A stretch of DNA of 64,000 nt from DASQPA01 sp963757335 (GCA_963757335.1 CAVWRJ010000008.1:496001-560000); one strand, 5' to 3'. Shown: positions 44,553 to 53,177, numbered from the stretch's first letter. The notes: generated by a model not told the origin, from the letters alone. A program made the numbers and translations.

Positions 44553-44993
44553 TTGTACCGCTACAGCGTCTCCTTGTACCGCGGCAACGAGTCGTTGGAG
44601 CGTTAAAACGGAGCGTTGGAGCGTGGCAACGGGTCGTTGTACCGTTCCAACGGAGCGTTAGAGCGTGTCAACGAGGCGTTGTACCGTTCCAACGAAGCGT
44701 TGGAGTGTGTCAACGAAGCGTTGTACCGTTCCAACGGAGCGTTGGAGTGTGTCAACGGGTCGTGGTACTGCTCCAACGAAGCGTTGGAGCGTGTCAACGG
44801 GTCGTTGTACCGTTCCAACGAAGCGTTGGAGTGTGTCAACGGGTCGTTGTACCGGTCCAACGGAGCGTTGGAGTGTGTCAACGGGTCGTTGTACTGCTCC
44901 AACGAAGCGTTGGAGTGTGTCAACGGGTCGTTGTACCGTTCCAACGAAGCGTTGGAGCGTGTCAACGAAGCGTTGTACCGGTCCAACGACCGG
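44553..44993. repeat. 21-bp-period dyad repeat array 3 (21 units)
   Basis: 441 bases divide exactly into 21 units of 21 bases, preceded by a partial unit. Two unit types alternate, A (begins TTGTACCG, contains CCAACG) and B (begins TTGGAG, contains GTCAACG), making a 42-base higher order. At every junction an inverted repeat CAACG-NNN-CGTTG forms; at A-to-B junctions it extends to TCCAACG-NNN-CGTTGGA. The array lies between convergent genes ending at 44513 (+) and 45018 (-). Several frames on both strands are open, giving heptapeptide-repeat ORFs that I do not accept as genes. Confidence 0.92.
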
Positions 44994-45017
44994 TCCCAAG
45001 CTCCTTGAAGAGCACCG

Positions 45018-45990
45018 CTAGAGACCGAAAGGATGGCCCTGGGGGTAGTAGTGGCCGAGAATCTGTTCGAGCGAGGCGCGCAGGTTGCCGTAGTCCTCGG
45101 CAGACAGCTTGTCTTTGGAGCGGGCCGTATCGACGGCTTCTAAGGCCGTCACGACCTCGGGAGGGAGGTCGGCGTCCTTGTCGTTCTGGAGCTGCTTGAG
45201 GACGTACCTGGCTTGCTCGCCCTTGAAGAAGGAGGGTATCTGGTGGATGGCGGCGAGGCGCCCGGCAGCGGCCCACATTCCGAGCTCGAACTCGCTTTCG
45301 CCAGGACGGAGTGGCGCAGGATGTCCGACTCCCTTGCCGCCTCGCGGGAGAGGTCCTGGGGCTTCTTTCCTCCCTTCAGGTCCAGGCGGAGCTTCTGGTA
45401 GAAGTCCTTGGCTCCGGGCTCCGGGAAGTTCAGGTCTCCAGGCAGCCATAGATCGCCGCTATCGCCGATTCCGCGGTTTGCCGGTCCCCCGATTCGAGGG
45501 CCACCTGCAGGTTGAGCATCTCGACGCCGGTCCGGAACTGATTTTCCTCCTCGTGCGAGCCCCCACCCCGGGTTCGCTCGCCCCAGGTGCTCTTGCCCAG
45601 CTCGGCGACATGCCCGGCGAGAGGAGCGGCCAGCCCAGTGGCGGAGAGGTCGGGCGTCCCACCGGACGTGCGCCAGGCGCCGAGCCCCACTCCCAAGACC
45701 ACGGCGGCAGCCACCGCCGTGGCGACCCAACGGGGCCAGACCTTTCGGCGGGTCTCAAAAGGGAAGGGGACGACGTCCCCCGTGGTCTCTTCCTCCTCTC
45801 GGAGATCCTCCTGTAAATGGAGGGTCTCCGAGAACACTTCGTAACACTCCGCGCAGGAAGCCAGGTGCGCCCGCAACCGGGCGGCCTCCGCGGCCCCGCA
45901 CTGGCCGTCGATCAAGGCTGCCAGCTCTTCGAGCTCGGGGTGACCCGCCCTGCCAGGTCCGCCGGATACCGCTTGAAGTTGTTCAGACAT
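45018..45990 (-). CDS. zf-HC2 anti-sigma factor, membrane-anchored (frameshifted)
   Basis: The first part (45430-45990) encodes 186 residues: a zinc-finger HLASCAEC (HxxxCxxC), a single membrane helix WVATAVAAAVVLGVGLGAW, and a periplasmic segment ending SAIAAIYGCLET. Two further coding-like segments follow in other frames (GAKDFYQKLRLDLKGGKKPQ, then FELGMWAAAGRLAAIHQIPS to the stop at 45018), so one-base indels probably lie near 45435 and 45305. It follows the sigma gene and should hold that sigma factor at the membrane. The start is uncertain; ATG 46026 is an alternative. Confidence 0.7.
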
Positions 45991-46044
45991 AAGATGAAAT
46001 ACCGGAGCCCGGGGCTTCCTCTCCATATAGACGGACGCGAATCT

Positions 46045-46890
46045 TCAGTTCTCCTCGGGCTTCTTCTTGCCCCGCCCGGAGAAGCCCCAGCCGAGGTCGC
46101 TCCGGTTGAGCAGGTCTGAAACCTGCTCCCATCGTACTCCCTCCCGTTCGAGGCCACGCCGTAGCTGCCCCAGGATCTTCTCCCGCCGGCGGTAGAGTGG
46201 CTTCTGCTTCATGCAGAGCAGGCCGGCGACGTCGACGATCTTCAAGTTGTCCAGGATCGACATCTTGACGATGAGGAGGTCCTCGGGGGACAGGCTGTCG
46301 AGCACCTTCTTGAGGGCGACGGCGACCCGCTCCCGGGTTTCCCGCAGCTCCTGCTCGAACACCTGGTCCTCGGGCCGTCTCCCGGGAGCCGGCAGACCCT
46401 GCAGCTCCTCCTCCCCCTCCATCCGCCGTGACGTCTTCGGGGGGAGCCGTTTCCAGATCTCCTCCAGCTCCCGGCGGGACTCCGCGACCTTCAAGTTGGT
46501 GCGCAAAATCTCGCAAGCCTCGTCGAAGCTCCGCCCCTCCTTATCCAGAAGCTCCTCCAACCGGACCGCCACCGGCCCCAGCTCCCTAGCCGCCGCCGAG
46601 GCTCGCCACTTGCCCCACCGTTTATCGCGGAAGTCCTTGAACGCATTAGCAGTAACGGTCGTGAAGTAGGTCTTGAGACTGCTCGTCCCCTGGAACTTAC
46701 GGAGGACGGCATAGTCGCCCTCGATGAGCTTCAGCTTGAGCTCCGACCCAAACTCTTCCGCCTCCTCCACGCTCGCATGGTGGCGCCGGGCAATCAAGGC
46801 CGCCAGCTTCTCGATGAGAGCGAGGTTGTCGAGGAACAGCTGCTCCGGGGGGCCGGGAGGGGCGGGGGGGCGGTCTTTCATGGGCTGCAC
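46045..46890 (-). CDS. Sigma-70 family (ECF-like) RNA polymerase sigma factor
   Basis: 281 residues. Region 2 is visible as AVLRKFQGTSSLKTYFTTVT followed by FKDFRDKRWGKWR, and region 4 as LDSLSPEDLLIVKMSILDNL with KIVDVAGLLCMKQKPLYRRR as helix-turn-helix. A long acidic linker joins the two. The GTG start at 46890 or ATG 46881 is possible. It is divergent from the CHAT operon and upstream of its anti-sigma gene, so autoregulation plus control of the CHAT genes is likely. Confidence 0.82.
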   Translation of the reverse strand: MQPMKDRPPAPPGPPEQLFLDNLALIEKLAALIARRHHASVEEAEEFGSELKLKLIEGDYAVLRKFQGTSSLKTYFTTVTANAFKDFRDKRWGKWRASAAARELGPVAVRLEELLDKEGRSFDEACEILRTNLKVAESRRELEEIWKRLPPKTSRRMEGEEELQGLPAPGRRPEDQVFEQELRETRERVAVALKKVLDSLSPEDLLIVKMSILDNLKIVDVAGLLCMKQKPLYRRREKILGQLRRGLEREGVRWEQVSDLLNRSDLGWGFSGRGKKKPEEN

Positions 46891-46943
46891 GAGGGGCTCT
46901 GGACCGGGGAGTTCCTGGTTGTGAGGTGGATTCTACAGGAGTT

Positions 46944-46968
46944 GGGGGTGGGAATTTTGGGGTGGGGG
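46944..46968 (+). promoter_or_regulatory. G-quadruplex motif in the divergent promoter region
   Basis: Four G-runs of 5, 3, 4 and 5 with loops of 1, 6 and 1 bases on the plus strand, between the sigma gene and the CHAT operon. Confidence 0.45.
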
Positions 46969-47186
46969 CCGTCTTCTGAGGGATGAGGGAGGTGGGGTGT
47001 CTTCAGCTTCATCGAGCTATCGTCAGGTTTCTATTTTCGCTGCTTTCCTCCTCCATGGTCGCACTACCCAGACTACTGTTGTAAGATTCCAATAGATCTC
47101 ACCGCCATGAACCTGTACGTTCTCTTGAGCTGGTTAGGCTGGCCCGGACCTCTGGGGTGAGTAGAGTCTTCCCTCGCGGACCCGAG

Positions 47187-50100
47187 ATGCTCCGTTCGCA
47201 CATCGTCGCCCTTGGAGTTCTAGCAATGCTCGGACTGTCGCTGGCGTGTGGGCCGGCGGTCTCACAGGCACAGAGATATCGGGACGAAATCGTGCGCGCA
47301 GTGGGTACCTGCCGGGTGAGCGAGGCACGCCTTACGGGCGGCTTTCCTTTCGCTCCTTGGAAGGCGGAGGGCTGCACGCTGTCGGATCGAGTAGCCATTG
47401 AGCGGATCGATCGCAAGATCACAAGGGAGCTCGACCGACATCCGACAGCGGAAATGCTTGCAGTTGCAGGACTATTGGACTTAGTAGCCGGACGGGTAGA
47501 CGAGGCGATTGCGCGGCAGGAAAGAGCTGTCGCCCGGGAAACCCTGAACTCTTCCCTGCTCACCGATCTGGCTGCGTTCTACATTTCACGCAGCGGCTCC
47601 GAAGCGGCCCACCCGGACGATTTGTTTCGCGCGCTCACGGCCTTGGATAAAGCGCTCTCGTCGACCCCTGCAATGCCTGAGGCCCGCTTCAATCGTGCTC
47701 TAGTTTTGGAGAAATTGTTCCTATACAAGCAGGCGAGTGCGGAATGGAGATACTCAGTACTCTCCAGTGGCCTATCTGGGTGGGTAGCAGAAGCTCGGGA
47801 GCACCTCGCTCGGCTCGGGGGTTCTGCCGAGGAAGCTTGGAAAGTGGAAGAGCTACGCTTGGCGAAGGCATCCTTCGAAGGTGAGATCGCGATAGTCCAC
47901 CAGGTCGTCACCGCTTTCCCTCAGTCCGCTCGCCTTTACGTCGAGATGTCTGCGCTTAAAAATTGGTCGGAGGCAGAAAGTCGAGGAGAGTCACTCAATG
48001 CCTCTCGTGCGCTTCGAGGCGCCTCCGTAGTTGCATCGGAGTATGCCCTCGTTGCCAAGGACCCCTTACTGAAGGACTCGATAGCGACGATCAACAACGC
48101 AATGTCTCAGGGCGACAGAAATGCATTAGCTGTTATTTCGGCTGGACACATTGCCTACATTAAGGCAATGGATCTCTATGAGAAGTATGAAGCTGTCGCC
48201 GCACGTGACGGCTTTCAGGCTGCGTGGAGCGATCTGCAAAAGGGGAAAAGCCCGTTCGGTTTCTGGGCTCTGTTTTTTGTGGCCGCTTGTGACTATCAGG
48301 CTTCACGGTACGATGAGGCACTTGCCATACTTTCCCGGATTGAGCGTGAAGCTCCAAGTAGCTATGGGACCATCCTGGGTCGTTTGTGTTGGCTGCGAGG
48401 CTTGATCCTCTATGTACAGGCGCAACCGATATTGGCTCAGGCGAGTTACTGGCAGGCGTTCAAGTACTTTGAGGCGACCGGGGAGATCGAATTCCAATCC
48501 GCTGTTCACCATCTCCTGAGTGAGGTCGACTTTTTTCTCGGGAACCGAGACGCCGCTTGGCGTCATCTCTTCCTTGCGCTCCAAGGCTCCCCAACCATTC
48601 GAGATCCACGCCGGCTTCATACGATTCTTCAAGGGGCTGCCTTTATAGCCTTACGAGATTCCATGCCTCAGGCGGCCCTGCACTTTCAGGAGGAAGCCGT
48701 TCGGGTTGCTGAGCGCTCTGGGCATCTGGCGCAGATCGCATTGGCTCTCAAGGAGCGAGCTACCATTTCCAGTCAGCTAGGCAGCCTTGATTCTGCTTTG
48801 GCGGACCTGGAGCGAGCGAAGCAAATGACAGCGAGCGTGAGAGACGAGCGACTCCTGGCCGAGATTCTTCTAGCTCAGAGCAAGATCCTGGCCACTGTCA
48901 ACGTAGCGACAGCTCTGCGTTCTCTGTCCGCTGCCCTTCCCTTGCTGAGGAAAACGAAGTACCAGGAGAAGTTGAGCCTCTTCTATCTCGATCGCGGCGA
49001 TCTCTTCCGGCGTCTAGGCAACTTGGAAGCGGCAGAGTTGGACTTCGCTGCGGGTATTGCCGAGATCGAGCACACGCGCGGTAGCGTGCCCCTGAACATG
49101 CAGCAAGTATTTCTCGATCGATACCACCTCCTTTACGATCGGCTCCTGGGGGTGCAGGTGACCCGGGAGGGAACTCTTTGCGCGGCCTACGAGACTGCTG
49201 AGCGTGCGCGTTCTCCCCTTCTTTTCGAGCAGATTAGGTCTCTGCGAGGAGAGGGTCAGCTTGCATCGCACAGCGCAACCGCCGCCGAATTGCAGCAGAG
49301 TCTACCAGGCTCCACCCTGCTGGTTGAGTACGCGGTGATCGAGGATTCCCTTCTGATTTGGGCCGTGCGGAGAGAGAAAATGGACTGCCTCCGGGTCCAC
49401 GTCACGGCAGGTGACCTACAAGCGCGAGTCTTGGCGTTGCAAACGGCCTTGACGTCTGGAGCGCAGCGGGACATCGTGATCTCCTCCACGTCGCTATACG
49501 ATCTGCTAATTTTGCCGCTCAGCACTATTTTGCATCCAAAGGATCTGGTCGTGATCGTTCCAGACAAATTCCTTGCCAATATTCCTTTCAACGTTCTGCG
49601 CGAGCGATCCAGTCGTCGCTTCCTAATCGAGGATCATGCCATCGAGGTCGCGGCGAGTGCCACCATTTTCCGGGACTGGGGAAGTAGGACTGCGGCCGAA
49701 GGCCTCCATAACTCCATCTTCGCAGTCGGGGATCCAGCTTTCGATTCTACGCTGTCTCCACAGCAGGGGCCCCTTCGAACCGCCAGGCGCGAGGCTCAAG
49801 CTGTAGCAAATCTATACAGGAACAAAGATTTGGTGCTAGCAGAGCGGGCAACCAAGTCCCAGCTACTAAAGGCTCTCGGTCACTATAGCGTGATCCATTT
49901 CGCTGGGCATGCCGTCCCCGATCCTCGAGCCCCGGGATTTTCGCGGCTCCTCCTCGCCCCTGAACGCGGGGATACCGGGGTCCTCTTCGCGCACGAACTC
50001 GAAGGGCGCGACTTCCGTGGGACGGATCTAATCGTTTTGGCTGCTTGCGGTACCGGTGTGGGACCTGTTTCGGAAAGCGAAGGCATTGCCGGCCTAGTAC

Positions 50101-50333
50101 GGCCGCTGCTGGCTGGCGGCGTGTCAGCGGTCATCGGTAGTCTCTGGGCTGTTGACGATCAGGCAACGTTGGCGTTCTCGTTGGAGTTCCACGATAGGTT
50201 CGCTGCGGGGGAAGACGCCGCAACGGCAATCGCTGGAGCACAGAGGGCTCTAATGAATAGCTCCGACCCACTGCTCCGGGCGCCGAGGACTTGGGCAGCT
50301 TTCGAACTCTGGGGCTCGACGGCTCCGAATTGA
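47187..50333 (+). CDS. TPR-CHAT caspase-like protease, exported or lipid-anchored
   Basis: 1048 residues. The N-terminal signal segment (IVALGVLAMLGLSLACG) has a cysteine at a weak lipobox. A long helical TPR-like solenoid spans about residues 40-680 (for example AVHHLLSEVDFFLGNRDAAW, SLDSALADLERAKQ). The C-terminal CHAT domain has catalytic His908 in VIHFAGHAV and Cys954 in LIVLAACGTG. CHAT proteins are caspase/separase-fold cysteine proteases. ATG 47187 is preferred to the upstream GTG 47157. It is first of three same-strand genes, with shorter gaps and a lower GC content than the flanks. Divergent from a sigma/anti-sigma pair. Confidence 0.88.
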   Translation: MLRSHIVALGVLAMLGLSLACGPAVSQAQRYRDEIVRAVGTCRVSEARLTGGFPFAPWKAEGCTLSDRVAIERIDRKITRELDRHPTAEMLAVAGLLDLVAGRVDEAIARQERAVARETLNSSLLTDLAAFYISRSGSEAAHPDDLFRALTALDKALSSTPAMPEARFNRALVLEKLFLYKQASAEWRYSVLSSGLSGWVAEAREHLARLGGSAEEAWKVEELRLAKASFEGEIAIVHQVVTAFPQSARLYVEMSALKNWSEAESRGESLNASRALRGASVVASEYALVAKDPLLKDSIATINNAMSQGDRNALAVISAGHIAYIKAMDLYEKYEAVAARDGFQAAWSDLQKGKSPFGFWALFFVAACDYQASRYDEALAILSRIEREAPSSYGTILGRLCWLRGLILYVQAQPILAQASYWQAFKYFEATGEIEFQSAVHHLLSEVDFFLGNRDAAWRHLFLALQGSPTIRDPRRLHTILQGAAFIALRDSMPQAALHFQEEAVRVAERSGHLAQIALALKERATISSQLGSLDSALADLERAKQMTASVRDERLLAEILLAQSKILATVNVATALRSLSAALPLLRKTKYQEKLSLFYLDRGDLFRRLGNLEAAELDFAAGIAEIEHTRGSVPLNMQQVFLDRYHLLYDRLLGVQVTREGTLCAAYETAERARSPLLFEQIRSLRGEGQLASHSATAAELQQSLPGSTLLVEYAVIEDSLLIWAVRREKMDCLRVHVTAGDLQARVLALQTALTSGAQRDIVISSTSLYDLLILPLSTILHPKDLVVIVPDKFLANIPFNVLRERSSRRFLIEDHAIEVAASATIFRDWGSRTAAEGLHNSIFAVGDPAFDSTLSPQQGPLRTARREAQAVANLYRNKDLVLAERATKSQLLKALGHYSVIHFAGHAVPDPRAPGFSRLLLAPERGDTGVLFAHELEGRDFRGTDLIVLAACGTGVGPVSESEGIAGLVRPLLAGGVSAVIGSLWAVDDQATLAFSLEFHDRFAAGEDAATAIAGAQRALMNSSDPLLRAPRTWAAFELWGSTAPN

Positions 50334-50369
50334 TGCATGGTTAAAACGAGACGACGGGAGGATAATGCG

Positions 50370-51281
50370 ATGGCAGAGCTGCGAGTCTTCATGTTGGATC
50401 TGATGAGTTTTGCTCTCAGGCAGAACGGAATGTGGGTCGTTCTTCCGGATGCGCGATCTCAGCGTCAGGAGTTCGTGCATTACCCTATTGTTCTGTTCGA
50501 CATTCCTGCTCAAACGGGCAGTGATTGGGAAGAGATTCGCGGGAAGCTGAACTTGAAGAAGGCGAGTGATAAGCATGCATGGCTTCTTGACAGAGAAGAT
50601 ATCTTAATACCTCGCCAGGAGCATGCCTCATCTATTAAGGTTACAAGTCAACCAGGAATTAAGGGTTATCCTGACACGTCTAATGCACGTGAGTTCTCGT
50701 GGGTTCCGCTCATGCGGGAGGTCTTCTCGAGGTGCTCAGACATGGAGCCTCTACTGACGCCGAATGATCCGCGAAATCCACTTCCTTCGGAAGCTGCGGC
50801 TCGCATGCTGCTCTCGCAGGGAAGGCTCGAGACGGCGACATTCGTCAAGCATTTAAAGACGACGGAGCCGAACAAGATAGTAGAGTTTGAGTTTTTCCCG
50901 CGGGGCCAAGGCGATCGGGCTTTGGCCGAGTTACTCGTTGCAACTATCCCGCTTGATGTACCTAGGATAACGATTAGCGCATTCAATCATCAGACAAGGG
51001 GCGAGCGGTGGGTCACTCTGGACGCAGTCGATGGGTACGTCAATATGCTGGTGGCCAATATCTCTCCGATTCTGGAAGATAAACCAATGGATGGTCGACA
51101 TTTCATGCTTTATTATAAGCTATCTACTGCTCCTGGTGAAATTGGACCTACCCCAATGGAAGTGTCAAAGAAAGTGGTTGAGGGAGTTGAACTGCCTTAT
51201 CCCTCGTTCGTGGACCTTGTTCACGATATTAAGAAAGGTGGAGAAAGTAGGCCGATCTGTACCTCTGTGCAGTTCAACTAG
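50370..51281 (+). CDS. Unknown protein of the CHAT operon
   Basis: 303 residues, no family recognised. No signal peptide or membrane helix. The N-terminal third looks beta-rich (LRVFMLDLMSFALRQNGMWV, HYPIVLFDIP, AWLLDREDILIP), and the C-terminal part contains ERWVTLDAVDGYVNMLVANI and RHFMLYYKLS. ATG 50370 has GGGAGGA upstream; 36 bases separate it from the CHAT stop and 9 from the trypsin-like gene. It is a candidate substrate or effector of the proteases by position only. Confidence 0.75.
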   Translation: MAELRVFMLDLMSFALRQNGMWVVLPDARSQRQEFVHYPIVLFDIPAQTGSDWEEIRGKLNLKKASDKHAWLLDREDILIPRQEHASSIKVTSQPGIKGYPDTSNAREFSWVPLMREVFSRCSDMEPLLTPNDPRNPLPSEAAARMLLSQGRLETATFVKHLKTTEPNKIVEFEFFPRGQGDRALAELLVATIPLDVPRITISAFNHQTRGERWVTLDAVDGYVNMLVANISPILEDKPMDGRHFMLYYKLSTAPGEIGPTPMEVSKKVVEGVELPYPSFVDLVHDIKKGGESRPICTSVQFN

Positions 51282-51290
51282 GGGAAATTT

Positions 51291-52247
51291 ATGGATCCGA
51301 ATCAGGAAAGACTAAGGGCGAGGAGGGATGCCGTAGAAATTTCGGAAGAGATCCGTCGACGTTCCCTTATGGCGGCTTGGCGGGCGGCGAAACTCGATCT
51401 TGTTAGGCCGGTCTTGCTGAATTCCAAGTTCGGTGAACTGAGCGACAAGGACTTACTTGAGAGACTCAACGCAGCCATTTGGGCGATATATGGTGCAGAT
51501 AGTCGACATGAATATTACACTCTCTCTCCTGCGTTGCAAAAGATGTCGGCCGCGGTTGTAGCTGTGATAGATGCAAGTTTGCTCAGGGAAGAGGCCGGTC
51601 GCTTCGTCCTTAGGTTGGAAAAGCTTGGAAGGCTAGGTTGTGCGTTCAATCTGTGCAGCGACCAATGGTTTCTCGATCAGTGGCTGGCGGCATCGGGTAC
51701 GGGATTCCTTATCAAGCGTAAGTACCTCGTTGCAGCAGCTGATACGGTAACAGAGGAAAATCTCGAGGACATTAGATTTGTGCGTGGATTTAAACTGAGC
51801 AGCGCCGGAAGCATAGATACCACCTTTTCTCCATCGGAAGTTCTCCGAGGAGTGGCTATACATGCCAGCCATCTTGGTTGCGTATTAGTTGAGCTCTCTG
51901 CCGACGTGATGGATGCGGACCCTTTGCCTGTTCGGATTGATGGTGGTATATCCAGGGGGTTTTATATGATGGGATATCCGAGAGGTCTGCCGATTAAGTA
52001 CGCAGACGACGCGGTTTTGCTTGGGGTTAGCGACAGTTATTTTTCGGCGACGCTTGATGCCTTCATGGGTAATTCTGGATCACCGGTCTTCGGCGTGGAA
52101 AGTCAGGAAGTTGAGGGTGTGCTGGTTTCGGGGGCGCCTGATTTTCAGTGGTATCCCACTGATGGTTGTAATCGAGTATTCCTTGCAACTATGGGTGAGG
52201 ATGTGGTTCGCTCTTCTGTCTGGGCGGACTGGATGAACCTACGGTGA
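51291..52247 (+). CDS. Trypsin-like protein lacking catalytic His and Asp
   Basis: 318 residues. The trypsin-fold landmarks align well: ASGTGFLIKRKYLVAAADTV (where TAGHC or TAAHC is expected), VLVELSADV (where D-W/A-L precedes), YMMGYPRGLPIKY and the nucleophile loop FMGNSGSPVFG with Ser264. The catalytic His position is Asp151 and the Asp position appears to be Gly196. It is therefore likely a pseudoprotease, unless an indel or substitution error is present. No signal peptide. Third gene of the CHAT operon. Confidence 0.82.
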   Translation: MDPNQERLRARRDAVEISEEIRRRSLMAAWRAAKLDLVRPVLLNSKFGELSDKDLLERLNAAIWAIYGADSRHEYYTLSPALQKMSAAVVAVIDASLLREEAGRFVLRLEKLGRLGCAFNLCSDQWFLDQWLAASGTGFLIKRKYLVAAADTVTEENLEDIRFVRGFKLSSAGSIDTTFSPSEVLRGVAIHASHLGCVLVELSADVMDADPLPVRIDGGISRGFYMMGYPRGLPIKYADDAVLLGVSDSYFSATLDAFMGNSGSPVFGVESQEVEGVLVSGAPDFQWYPTDGCNRVFLATMGEDVVRSSVWADWMNLR

Positions 52248-52318
52248 TGTAAAGGAAGCGTCGCTGGAGAAATTTGGCCCTTGATAGAGAGCGGCGTGCG
52301 AGCGCCAAACCTCCGTGC

Positions 52319-53047
52319 TCAGACGATCCTGGCCAAAACCCCCGCCACCACCCGGTCACACCGCTCCGCCCCGAACTCGAACGCCCGCCCCAGCACCTCC
52401 CCGGACCGGGCCGCGATCTCCCGCCGGAGCATCGCACGCCCGCGGTGCAATCTCACCTTGACCGCCGCCTCCGAGACCTCCAGACACTCAGCCGCCTCCG
52501 CCGTCGACAGCCCCTGGACGTCCCGCAGCATCACCACCGGCCGATAGGTGTCGGGTAACGCCGCAATCGCCACCTCCAAAACTGCTTGGAGGCTCCGGGC
52601 GACCGCCTGGGATTCGGGCCCTTTCTCGGCCGACCAGAGGGAAGGCATGGCGTATTTTCTGGGTTCGGGCATGGCGTCGATCTCCACGAAGCGGCTTCTC
52701 CAGCGGGTTCGGGCCAGGGCCTCGTTGACGGCGATGCGGGTGAGCCAGGTGGCGAAGGTGGAGCGGCCGGCGAACTGGTCCAGGTGGGCGTAGGCCCGCA
52801 CGTAGGCGTCCTGCATCACGTCCTCGGCTTCGGCTGGATCGCCCAGGATGCCGCAGGCCACCCGGTAGAGCCTCTGGTTGTGGCGACGCATGAGGATCTC
52901 GTAGAGGCCGGTCTCGCCGGCGCGCACCCGGGCCACCACCTCCTCGTCGGAGAGCGCTCCTGTCAACTCGGCCAATGTCGCCGATGTCGCCGATGTCGCC
53001 GATGCCGCCGATGTCGCCAGCCTTGCCAGCCTCGATCCGCTGTTCAT
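52319..53047 (-). CDS. ECF sigma factor
   Basis: 242 residues. Region 2: LYEILMRRHNQRLYRVACGI, DAEDVMQDAYVRAY-type helix (EAEDVMQDAYVRAYAHLDQF) and FATWLTRIAVNEALARTR. Region 4: ALPDTYRPVVMLRDVQGLS and AAECLEVSEAAVKVRLHRGR. The start is ATG 53047. The N-terminus holds a SAASATSATSAT tract encoded by a 9-base tandem repeat. No anti-sigma gene is adjacent; the neighbour on the other side is a toxin-antitoxin pair. Confidence 0.88.
   Translation of the reverse strand: MNSGSRLARLATSAASATSATSATLAELTGALSDEEVVARVRAGETGLYEILMRRHNQRLYRVACGILGDPAEAEDVMQDAYVRAYAHLDQFAGRSTFATWLTRIAVNEALARTRWRSRFVEIDAMPEPRKYAMPSLWSAEKGPESQAVARSLQAVLEVAIAALPDTYRPVVMLRDVQGLSTAEAAECLEVSEAAVKVRLHRGRAMLRREIAARSGEVLGRAFEFGAERCDRVVAGVLARIV
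52971..53024. repeat. 9-bp tandem repeat within the ECF sigma gene
   Basis: Six units of GCCGATGTC or one-base variants, encoding Ala-Thr-Ser repeats near the sigma N-terminus. Its length could vary by slippage without changing the frame. Confidence 0.85.
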
Positions 53048-53177
53048 GCCGTTCGGTCTCCTTCCTGTCCTCTCTATAGAGTCGCGAGGTCCCTGGAGGT
53101 TACACCTGCTCTCGTGCCGCGGCCAGGCTGCCTGACCCACAAGCGTCGTGGGAGTAGACTAGGGCCGGAGGCAAGCC

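Noticed and set aside
25865..44993. CRISPR arrays
   Set aside because: The unit is 21 bp without separate unique spacers, dyads degenerate from unit to unit, and there are no cas genes in the window.
44603..45199. Overlapping ORFs on both strands encoding perfect heptapeptide repeats
   Set aside because: They exist because the DNA period (21) is a multiple of three, so most frames lack stops. There is no ribosome site, and the frames disagree with each other.
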